Origin: Anaerolineae bacterium
Lineage (GTDB): Bacteria; Chloroflexota; Anaerolineae; B4-G1; SLSP01
Assembly: GCA_016931185.1 (NCBI GenBank)
Contig: JAFGFI010000316.1
Coordinates: 1-64,000 of the forward strand
DNA: 64,000 bases
Direction: 5' to 3'
This document shows positions 56,271-64,000 of this stretch, piece by piece; the stretch's first letter is position 1; the number at the start of each line of letters is the position of its first letter. The notes below the pieces were generated by a model. The model saw only the letters and a program-made list of their open reading frames with translations. It had not been told where the DNA came from and made no database searches. The translations under genes and the position numbers were made by a program.

Positions 56271-57772
56271 AACCTCTGAGTTTGAAGCGCGTTCGCATCA
56301 TTGGGGTCTATGCGCAACGCAATTTCAATATAAGGTTGCGCCTGTGTACACTCGTCCAACAAATAATAACATAACGCTAACGAGTAGTAATTTTCAATGG
56401 GCAGACCTTTCACGGATCCTGTGTCCCCAAGCACATCAACGCTTCCATCAGGTAAGGGGAGAATATGCGAGGTATGTACCAGAGTACGCTCAGGCGACAG
56501 AAGTCTGAAAAACCACCCCACGTATACTTTACCCGGAGACGCGGGGGGTAAATTTGTCAAGCTGATCGCATACCGCCCACTCATCACATCCAGACGCACA
56601 TATCCCTGGATCGTTGCTGCTTCTCCCTGCCCCTGCACGATACCCCTCAGGGGCAGATCAAATTGGTCAGGATGGATAAACGCAGCCCGCGCCACCTCGC
56701 GCCCACCGGGGGTGTTCCCAATTTCGGACGACGTTTCCTCGGTTAATACAAAAAAAACCGTGAGCCGCCGAGATCGGGCTTCTCCATAGCGCAGAGCCGG
56801 TTTGAACATCTCTATTGCATCTTCATAATTATGATTTTGAAAATAAAGTGTCGCCAAATGCCCTAATGCCTCTGGCAAGGTAGGCTCACTTTCTATGGCT
56901 TTCTCTAATACCACCTGGGCTTTGTCATATTCACCCAACAATATATAAATCCATCCCAAGCGATCCAGGGCTGCCGCATTATCAGGTTCTATAGCAACTG
57001 CATCTTCATAGATCTCCTGCGCCAATCCAAGATTATTCAATGCACTGGCATTCCGCCCAATGGACAAATAAAGATGCACTAACCTGTCATTGACATCCAA
57101 TGCTTCCCGATAAGCGGCAATCGCACCTGTATAATTCCCCTGATTTTCCAACACATAAGCGCGATTGCGCAACACATCTACATTAGTAGCATCCAGTTCT
57201 AGCGCAGTGGCAATAATATTATTAGCATTGAACCAGTCCCCGGCATCAATATAGGCTTCGGCTAAATACGCATACGTTTCAGGTAGGGTAGGATCCAAAG
57301 TAACGGCTTTCTCCAATGCCTCTATTGCCTCGGACGACAGACCAAGCCAATCATACGCCATCCCTAACAACGCCCAAGCGCGCGCGTTTTCTGGCTGGCG
57401 GCGCAGGGCCTCACGCACCATCTCCAACCCACGCTCTGGATACCCTTGAAAAATCAACAAGCGGGCCAGGTCCAAATATAACTCAGCTTGATTCGGCTCC
57501 AGGTCCAGGGCATGTTTATAGGCAACAATGGCTCCCCCCATATCCCCTGCCCAATACGCATCCTCAGCCTCTGCCACATAAGAAAGTGCAGCGCGTGTGG
57601 GCGTAGGCAACGGTGTAGGAGTACTCATCGTGACCATAGGGTTACGCGTTGCAATCAGGAAATTGTACACTATATAGCCGCCCACGGTGAACAATAACAC
57701 GGGTAATAGTATGCGCCAAAACGGCGCGCGACGGCGGCGACTATATAATTCCTTGTCAGATTTTAGATACAT
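56261..57772 (-). CDS. TPR-repeat protein with N-terminal TM and C-terminal RskA-like beta segment
   Basis: N-terminal TM (ILLPVLLFTVGGYIVYNFLI); many TPR motifs (e.g. ARAWALLGMAYDWLGLSSEAIEALEKAVTLDPTLPETYAYLAEAYIDAGD); LTNLPPASPGKVYVGWFF segment. Confidence 0.88.
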   Translation of the reverse strand: MYLKSDKELYSRRRRAPFWRILLPVLLFTVGGYIVYNFLIATRNPMVTMSTPTPLPTPTRAALSYVAEAEDAYWAGDMGGAIVAYKHALDLEPNQAELYLDLARLLIFQGYPERGLEMVREALRRQPENARAWALLGMAYDWLGLSSEAIEALEKAVTLDPTLPETYAYLAEAYIDAGDWFNANNIIATALELDATNVDVLRNRAYVLENQGNYTGAIAAYREALDVNDRLVHLYLSIGRNASALNNLGLAQEIYEDAVAIEPDNAAALDRLGWIYILLGEYDKAQVVLEKAIESEPTLPEALGHLATLYFQNHNYEDAIEMFKPALRYGEARSRRLTVFFVLTEETSSEIGNTPGGREVARAAFIHPDQFDLPLRGIVQGQGEAATIQGYVRLDVMSGRYAISLTNLPPASPGKVYVGWFFRLLSPERTLVHTSHILPLPDGSVDVLGDTGSVKGLPIENYYSLALCYYLLDECTQAQPYIEIALRIDPNDANALQTQRLCQ

Positions 57773-57869
57773 CGCGAAAATGCACCATTACAGTAGACGG
57801 TGGGCAGTAGACGGTAAAAGATAGGCAGTAGACGGGGCAAGAGGTTCTCCGAGGAATGGTTGCTATGTC

Positions 57870-58883
57870 TCATATTAGTCCATAAGTCCGATACCATGAC
57901 CATGCCTCTTCTACCGCGGCGCGCGCAGAAGTTTGCTCCATACTCTGGGGAAAACCCAGCACACGGGCAGCTTTTTCCCCATTAAAGTACATAAAGCGCG
58001 TACTCAGGTCCACCTGAGCAGCATCAAGCGAGATAGAAACAGGCGACCAACGATTCCAAAAACGCACCAGGGGGACGGCAGCCCGCAGCACTTGTGATGG
58101 CATCACCCATAATGGGGGAGTCGCGCCCGTCACCTCGGCCACAATGGCCATCAATGCACGATGGGATATATTCTCTCCATTCAAAATATATCGTTCGCCG
58201 CTTTTTCCCCTTTCCGCGGCCAACACGTGACCTATCCCCACCGCCTTAGCCGACACCACCCCCATCCCTCCAGGCGGCGCGAACAATAATTGCCCTTTCT
58301 GAATCAAGCGCAAAATTTCACCACCCACAAAATTGATATCACGTTGCCCAATCACCGAAGCCGGATTGACCACCACCACATCCAAACCTGCAGCTACGAA
58401 ACGCGCAACTTCAGCTTCGACCAATACTTTACTGTGCCCATAGTGGAACTGATCTGGGTGCAGATTAAAGCTATCGGTTTCACTTAATAGCTGTCCCATG
58501 TGGGTGGGAATCCCCAATGCTGCTACCGAACTGGTAACAACAACGCGCCGTACACCTGATTCCTGCGCAGCCCGCAACACGTTGCGCGTGCCAGTCACAT
58601 TAATGTGATAGATCAAATCGGGACAGCTACGCCAGTACTGGGAGATCGCCGCCGCGTGTATAACCCACGTACAACCGCCCATTGCCTCCTGCAACGAAGG
58701 ATAATCCGTCACATCTCCCACGACCAAGTCGCCGGCGCTTCCAAGCTCCGGTAACAACCCATCTAATGCATCCAGATGCGAAGTCGCGCGCTGCAACACG
58801 CGCACTTCATATCCACGTGCCAGGAGCGCCTCCACCACATTCGCGCCCACACACCCCGTAGCTCCAGTAACTAAAACGCGCAT
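57870..58883 (-). CDS. NAD-dependent epimerase/dehydratase (dihydroflavonol-reductase/HpnA-like SDR)
   Basis: MRVLVTGATGCVGANVVEALLARGYEVRVLQR; YGHSK active-site motif. Confidence 0.87.
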   Translation of the reverse strand: MRVLVTGATGCVGANVVEALLARGYEVRVLQRATSHLDALDGLLPELGSAGDLVVGDVTDYPSLQEAMGGCTWVIHAAAISQYWRSCPDLIYHINVTGTRNVLRAAQESGVRRVVVTSSVAALGIPTHMGQLLSETDSFNLHPDQFHYGHSKVLVEAEVARFVAAGLDVVVVNPASVIGQRDINFVGGEILRLIQKGQLLFAPPGGMGVVSAKAVGIGHVLAAERGKSGERYILNGENISHRALMAIVAEVTGATPPLWVMPSQVLRAAVPLVRFWNRWSPVSISLDAAQVDLSTRFMYFNGEKAARVLGFPQSMEQTSARAAVEEAWSWYRTYGLI

Positions 58884-58963
58884 AAATAGTGAGGGGTGAA
58901 AAGTTAGGAGTTAAGAATGACGATACATCTCACGATTTGCGCCTAACTCCTAATTCCCTACTC

Positions 58964-59926
58964 CTAATTCATGACTTCCTTCTGGTACCACTCCCAGAAT
59001 ATCGCCATGCCTTCTTCGACGGAAACCTGGGGGGCATAATCTAATAAACGGCGCGCCTTGGTGATGTCTGCATACGTGATGTGCGGTTCACTGGCGGGGG
59101 CGGGGGGAGTCTCCATAAGTGCCCGCTTACCGACTAATTGTTCCACCAGGGTAACAAAATCCGCCATCCGTACTGGCTGCCCACGCCCCAGGTTGATACG
59201 CTCATAGCCAAGCGGACGTTCCAACGCAGCCGTAATCCCTTTCACAATATCACCGATAAAGGTCCAGTCGCGGTACATTTCGCCCGCATCGTACAACTTG
59301 AACATTTTATCCTGTACAATGCTATCGGTAATCATAAAAGGCATCATATCAGGACGTCCCCGTGGGCCATAAACGCTGAAGAACCGTACCGCCGTAAAAG
59401 AAATATCAAATAGGTTATGATAAGTATATCCCATCAATTCCCCGGCAATTTTTGACGCGGGATAAGGAGCCAGGGGTTTGCCTAATGGATCATTTTCCTG
59501 AAATGGTAATTGTTCTGTCTTACCATATACCGAGGATGTCGAAGCGAAAACTATGTGCGGAACGCCAGCAAGCCGCGCGCCCTCTAACACATTCACCGTG
59601 CCCCGGATATTCACATCCGTATAGAGAGGGGCACGCTCAATAGAGTAACGCACATTTGCCATCGCGCCCAGGTGCGCGATGGCATCGAATGATCCCTCGG
59701 TAATCACGCGGGTTACCGTGGTCTCATCTCGCAAATCAGCTTCATGCATCACAAAATCAGAATACGCTCCCAAAGCCGCTACATTTTTGCGTTTGCGCGC
59801 TGGGCTGTAATAATCATTAAAATTGTCTAACCCTACTACTTGAGTACCCTGCTTAAGCAACGATTCAGCCAAATTGCTGCCGATAAACCCTGCTGCACCG
59901 GTTATCAATACACGCATCGTTTTCAC
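58964..59926 (-). CDS. NAD-dependent epimerase (UDP-glucuronate/UDP-glucose 4-epimerase-like SDR)
   Basis: MRVLITGAAGFIGSNLAESLLKQGTQVVGLDNFNDYY; YPASK; SVYGPRGRPDMMPF. Confidence 0.9.
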   Translation of the reverse strand: MKTMRVLITGAAGFIGSNLAESLLKQGTQVVGLDNFNDYYSPARKRKNVAALGAYSDFVMHEADLRDETTVTRVITEGSFDAIAHLGAMANVRYSIERAPLYTDVNIRGTVNVLEGARLAGVPHIVFASTSSVYGKTEQLPFQENDPLGKPLAPYPASKIAGELMGYTYHNLFDISFTAVRFFSVYGPRGRPDMMPFMITDSIVQDKMFKLYDAGEMYRDWTFIGDIVKGITAALERPLGYERINLGRGQPVRMADFVTLVEQLVGKRALMETPPAPASEPHITYADITKARRLLDYAPQVSVEEGMAIFWEWYQKEVMN

Positions 59927-59944
59927 CTCTTTTTGCTTGATCGC

Positions 59945-61708
59945 TCAATCGCTATCTGTAAAATGAATGTCTTTGATTCGCAATTGCAATGTCGTGCGCC
60001 CATTCCACTCGTTAGCCTGCAACTCATACGCAATATCAATCCAATCTGGCAACGCCTTAATCCATTCTCCTTGACGGAACGCTATCGCGTCCCAGCTTTT
60101 ACCACACTCGTCCACCAAATAAAGTTTAAGATGTTGTCCTTCGGCGCCCACCGCCCGCGCGTGAGATACTCGCACCCGACGGCTCACAAAAGTTGGCGTG
60201 GGATTGCCATACCCAAACGGTTCCAAACTACATAGTTTGTAATACAGATCCCATGAAAGCCCCCCTAACGCAACTTCGGCATCTACCTGGAAGGTGGGGG
60301 CTAATGAAATCCCTCCCAATTCTTCTCGCGCAATCGCCGTCAAACGCGCCCGGAATTCAGGCAACAATTCCGTATAGATTGTAAATCCAGCAGCGGCGGC
60401 GTGTCCCCCATGCCGCACCAACAAATCCGATAATCTATCCAGGGCTTCGGTAATGTGAAATTCAGGGATTGAACGCGCTGAACCTTTGCTCAATTCACCC
60501 TCAATTGCAACCACCACTGCAGGCCGGTAGAACTCATCCAACAACCGGCTAGCTCCCAACCCCACAATACCGCTGATGCTGCCAAGTCCGGCAGCAAATC
60601 CATCCAGCGCAGCAAAAAGCAAAGGGGGAATTTCATCGTTAATACTTCCAAGCTTACTATCCTGAAACGCGACGTTTCGCGCCGCATCTTGCAAGGCCAA
60701 CGTCATCGCTCGCCGCTCCTGGTTTAACGTATTCAACTCTTGCGCCAGCGGAAGCGCTGATAACATATCGGGGGCTAATAACAAATCCAAAGCCCTTTGC
60801 GCCTCACTGATACGCCCGGCAGCATTGAGACGAGGCGCAAGACTGAATCCAATTGTATCCGTAGTCACTTTCCCCGGCGATATACTCGCCACATCCATCA
60901 ATGCACTAATTCCAGGACGGCGCGCGCTGTTAATACTTGCTAATCCTCTTCTTACTAATACATGATTCTCGCCTAGCAATGGAACCATATCTGCAACCGT
61001 CCCTAAAGCAACCAAATCCAACAATTCATCCTCATCCATTGTGGATTGCGTTGCAGGTAAAGGCACACGCAGGTTGGTGCGCAAGAGAGCTTGTGCCAAC
61101 TTAAAAGCCACCCCTACACCGGCCAAATCTTTAAATGGATAATTACAGTCCTCACGTTTGGGATTGATCACAGCGTTTGCAGCCGGCAATGCCGCGCCCA
61201 AATGATGATGATCGGTAACAATTACCTTTAACCCCACTTGTCGCGCATACGCAATCTCCTCCAACGAGCGGATGCCACAATCTACAGTCAGCATCAACGC
61301 TGTCCCAGATTCGGCAAGTTTGGCGATAGCATCCATGTTTAATCCATATCCTTCGTCTTCCCGATTAGGAATATAGGCTTCTACATGAGCACCCAACACT
61401 CGCAATGTCTGGATCAGGACCGCCGATGCCGTTACACCATCTACATCATAATCCCCATAAACCACAATGGAGGCTCCGCGCAGAATTGTCTGCCGCAGCA
61501 AAGTCACCGCTAAATCCATATCTTTTAAGGCAAACGGGTTGTTGAACACGCAGGCGCCGTTTAGAAATGCCTCAATGGCTGCCGGTTCGACAATGCCACG
61601 GTTGTACAATAATTGAGCCACCTGCGGTTCAATATGCGGTAGACGCTCCAAAAACGGTTGCGGGGCCGGTGGCGCGATCTGCCAACGCTTGCGCCCCAAT
61701 ATCCCCAT
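59945..61708 (-). CDS. recJ: Single-stranded-DNA-specific exonuclease RecJ
   Basis: VVYGDYDVDGVTASAVL, VTDHHHLG, GGHAAAAGF; DHH/DHHA1/OB organisation. Confidence 0.95.
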   Translation of the reverse strand: MGILGRKRWQIAPPAPQPFLERLPHIEPQVAQLLYNRGIVEPAAIEAFLNGACVFNNPFALKDMDLAVTLLRQTILRGASIVVYGDYDVDGVTASAVLIQTLRVLGAHVEAYIPNREDEGYGLNMDAIAKLAESGTALMLTVDCGIRSLEEIAYARQVGLKVIVTDHHHLGAALPAANAVINPKREDCNYPFKDLAGVGVAFKLAQALLRTNLRVPLPATQSTMDEDELLDLVALGTVADMVPLLGENHVLVRRGLASINSARRPGISALMDVASISPGKVTTDTIGFSLAPRLNAAGRISEAQRALDLLLAPDMLSALPLAQELNTLNQERRAMTLALQDAARNVAFQDSKLGSINDEIPPLLFAALDGFAAGLGSISGIVGLGASRLLDEFYRPAVVVAIEGELSKGSARSIPEFHITEALDRLSDLLVRHGGHAAAAGFTIYTELLPEFRARLTAIAREELGGISLAPTFQVDAEVALGGLSWDLYYKLCSLEPFGYGNPTPTFVSRRVRVSHARAVGAEGQHLKLYLVDECGKSWDAIAFRQGEWIKALPDWIDIAYELQANEWNGRTTLQLRIKDIHFTDSD

Positions 61709-61743
61709 AACTACCCCCTAACAAGAATTTATTTAATCAAGTC

Positions 61744-61772
61744 AGTATACCATAGGGGAAAACCGGCGTCAA
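61744..61772 (-). promoter_or_regulatory. Sigma70-like promoter for recJ
   Basis: Minus strand TTGACG (61772-61767), 17-nt spacer, TATACT (61749-61744). Confidence 0.6.
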
Positions 61773-61807
61773 AAACGGCTTCCCGCTATATGTAGGAAGC
61801 CGTTTTT
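61771..61807. terminator. Rho-independent-type hairpin, potentially bidirectional
   Basis: AAAAACGGCTTCC ... GGAAGCCGTTTTTA; 12-13 bp stem with T-run on both strands. Confidence 0.7.
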
Positions 61808-61946
61808 AGGCAAAGTTCAGATGGATGTATTTCATTTGCGTTAGCGAGTATGCCAGACGTCAAACATCAAAATGCACTCACATTTGACATTTGACGCAAG
61901 CACATTCTCCAACTAACAATAAAACACATCCATTTCTTAATTAAGA

Positions 61947-62023
61947 TAACCCAAGTTGCTACCCAGAGATTGGGCCAGTCTCCACAGACTGGCCCAATCT
62001 AGGTAAGGTGGCAACTTGGGTTA
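61947..62023. repeat. Nested inverted repeat (long hairpin)
   Basis: Outer arms TAACCCAAGTTGCTACC / GGTGGCAACTTGGGTTA (one mismatch) and inner perfect 15-bp arms AGATTGGGCCAGTCT / AGACTGGCCCAATCT around CCAC. Confidence 0.9.
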
Positions 62024-62044
62024 AGATAAAACGCCTCTATAAGC

Positions 62045-62392
62045 CTAAATCCACCCTTGATTCTTGACAAAGTCAGTGAGGACAGGGACGACCACCCATT
62101 CTCCAGAATTAGCCTTAATTGCCAGGTAGATCTGGTATCCAAACACAGCCAACCCGGTCAAACATCCCAGACCAATCACAGGAATTAACACCGACGAAAG
62201 AATATAACCCACCACTCCCAAGATCAGGGCCTGGATTGCATTGTACTTGATAAAGGGACGGCCCTTCTTATCATCGAGCAACAATACAATCACCGGCACA
62301 ATGGGGGTTAAAATCCAGCTCAACAACGCCCATAGCCTATCATCGTCGGTCACATTATCCACTTGCGGGGAAACCACTTCAGGTTGATCCAT
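62045..62392 (-). CDS. DUF4870/Tic20-like small membrane protein
   Basis: DDRLWALLSWILTPIVPVIVLLLDDKKGRPFIKYNAIQALILGVVGYILSS; RBS AAAGGAG upstream. Confidence 0.85.
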   Translation of the reverse strand: MDQPEVVSPQVDNVTDDDRLWALLSWILTPIVPVIVLLLDDKKGRPFIKYNAIQALILGVVGYILSSVLIPVIGLGCLTGLAVFGYQIYLAIKANSGEWVVVPVLTDFVKNQGWI

Positions 62393-62440
62393 TGCTATAA
62401 ACTCCTTTCGGTAAGATAAGTTTGATTGAAAACTTCTTAC

Positions 62441-62468
62441 ATTGTAGAAGGGCAGGCTAAAAAGTCAA
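62441..62468 (-). promoter_or_regulatory. Sigma70-like promoter for the DUF4870-like gene
   Basis: Minus strand TTGACT, 16-nt spacer, TACAAT. Confidence 0.6.
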
Positions 62469-62584
62469 GTAAGAGGGGAGTTAAGAGTCAGATATTGAAG
62501 GTTATGAAGTGTACCCAATGAATGGTCAATGATAATTCGTGATTCATCATTCGCCGACTCGCTACCTCGTGTATAATATGGGTT

Positions 62585-63646
62585 ATGAATGACGGCGAAA
62601 AGTGCGTAGTTTTGGGGATGAGTGGCGGAGTAGATAGCACGGTTGCGGGCGCGCTGCTGTTAGAACAAGGCTATGATGTAATCGGAGTGGTACTCAAGAC
62701 CTGGAAAGCTTTCCAATCAACGGATACCTCCGAAAAGATGATCAATGAAGCGGAAACTGCCGCTCATGGACTGGGAATTCCTTTACGCGTGTTGGAAATA
62801 CAAGCTCGCTTCTACCAGCACGTCGTTGTGCCCTTCCTGGATGCCTACAGCAAAGGGTACACGCCCAATCCATGCATTCTGTGCAATCCTCAACTTAAAT
62901 TTGCCGCATTGCTTGAAACGGCGGATCAGGTAGGCGCACAGTGGATCGCCACCGGCCACTATGCGCGCACTGTACCCACAGCAGCAGGGACACGCCTGCT
63001 CTGTGCCAGGAGCCAGCACCAGGATCAAGCCTACATGCTCTACCGGCTAACCCAGGCACACCTCACACGCCTTAAACTCCCTTTGGGTGAAGTGGCAAGC
63101 AAAACTGACGTTCGTGTTATCGCTCGCCAGCTCCGCCTGCCCGGCGCGGAACAACACGACAGTCAGGACCTTTGCTTTATGCAAGGGAGAGATTATCGCA
63201 GTTTATTACACGCTTTACGGCCGGAAGCGATCGCGCCTGGCCCTATTGTGGACGAAATTGGCACGGTTCTTGGTCAACATCAGGGACTTCCCTTCTATAC
63301 CGTCGGGCAACGCGGTGGACTGGGTATCTCTGCGCCGCACCCCCTCTATGTCCTGCACCTCGTGCCAGAGACAAATACACTTGTGGTCGGGCCACGCCAC
63401 CGGTTAGAGCGCGCCAATTGTACTCTTGAGGACCTCTCCTTCATCGCAAATACTCCCCCTGCCCTTATCTTCTCTGCGGAAACCCGCATCCGTTACCGCG
63501 CTCCCCGCGCGCCTGCCACCATCCACATCCAAGACAAGAATCGCGCCCACGTCACCTTTGCCTCATCCCAACATGGCGTCGCGCCTGGGCAATCGGTAGT
63601 TTTCTATCAGGGAGATGAAGTGCTTGGAGGAGGGGTGATTGCGTGA
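62585..63646 (+). CDS. mnmA: tRNA-specific 2-thiouridylase MnmA
   Basis: GMSGGVDSTVAG PP-loop, YTPNPCILCN, ATGHYAR, HDSQDLCFM, GQRGGLGI. Confidence 0.96.
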   Translation: MNDGEKCVVLGMSGGVDSTVAGALLLEQGYDVIGVVLKTWKAFQSTDTSEKMINEAETAAHGLGIPLRVLEIQARFYQHVVVPFLDAYSKGYTPNPCILCNPQLKFAALLETADQVGAQWIATGHYARTVPTAAGTRLLCARSQHQDQAYMLYRLTQAHLTRLKLPLGEVASKTDVRVIARQLRLPGAEQHDSQDLCFMQGRDYRSLLHALRPEAIAPGPIVDEIGTVLGQHQGLPFYTVGQRGGLGISAPHPLYVLHLVPETNTLVVGPRHRLERANCTLEDLSFIANTPPALIFSAETRIRYRAPRAPATIHIQDKNRAHVTFASSQHGVAPGQSVVFYQGDEVLGGGVIA

Positions 63647-63769
63647 ATGGTAAATAGTGAATGAAGAATCCAGGAATGAATATCCAGAATCCAGCACCCA
63701 GTAACGTTTTTTACATTTCAGGCATAAGGTAGTCCCCCTGGTAAGTGTTGTTAAGTGCTCAGGTTGGAT

Positions 63770-63846
63770 TTTGCCACAAATCTTCACGAATTGGCACTAA
63801 TTTCGGCTTATTTTTCGTGAAAATTCGTGTCATTCGTGGCGAAAAT
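63770..63846. repeat. Imperfect inverted repeat downstream of mnmA
   Basis: TTTGCCACAAATCTTCACGAATT... versus ...AATTCGTGTCATTCGTGGCGAAAA. Confidence 0.6.
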
Positions 63847-64000
63847 AATATTCCGCCGTGTAAAAAAGCCCAACAACACTCAAGAGGGAGACTATCAGGC
63901 ATCACGTTTCACATTGCTTTTTATAAAAAAAGGTTTAAAATAATACTCGAAAAGCAACAAAATAAAATCATCATTCATCCTTCGTAATGAAGAGGCAAAT

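Noticed and set aside
63745-63987. 80-aa plus-strand ORF downstream of mnmA
   Set aside because: Overlaps the palindromic ATTCGTG repeat; FVKIRVIRG-type translation looks like a repeat artefact.
1-64000. Mobile element or prophage origin of the array
   Set aside because: No transposase, integrase, phage genes, terminal repeats or tRNA were recognised in the window; tandem duplication explains the structure better.

Overview
The window looks like a bacterial chromosome segment, probably Chloroflexota/Anaerolineae-like (inferred from protein style only, no search run). Positions <1 to about 53.1 kb hold one very large minus-strand gene array. In transcription order (high to low coordinate) it has two stand-alone response-regulator (REC) genes, one sensor histidine kinase (49779-52160), then 22 further GAF-domain sensor proteins (the last truncated by the window edge) and two orphan solute-binding proteins. 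The sensor inputs vary: multi-TM, Cache+HAMP, 7TM+Cache, PAS, and HTH-less LacI/periplasmic-binding-like domains. Only the first sensor keeps HisKA/HATPase kinase domains. The 21 others whose C-terminus is visible all end in the same ~45-residue tail, which looks like the first helix and strand of a GAF domain followed by a stop. Many genes overlap (ATGA junctions) and a good sigma70-like promoter with a +1 palindrome precedes the first REC gene. I propose this as the candidate undescribed system: a combinatorial kinase-less sensor array probably serviced by one shared kinase. The right flank (53.3-64 kb) is more ordinary: a YfhO-like membrane protein with unusual repeat-derived in-frame insertions, a TPR protein, two NAD-dependent epimerases, recJ, a DUF4870-like protein and mnmA. 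Several short tandem repeats (often 17-18 bp) occur in spacers and in-frame within genes. No rRNA, tRNA, CRISPR or transposase was recognised.
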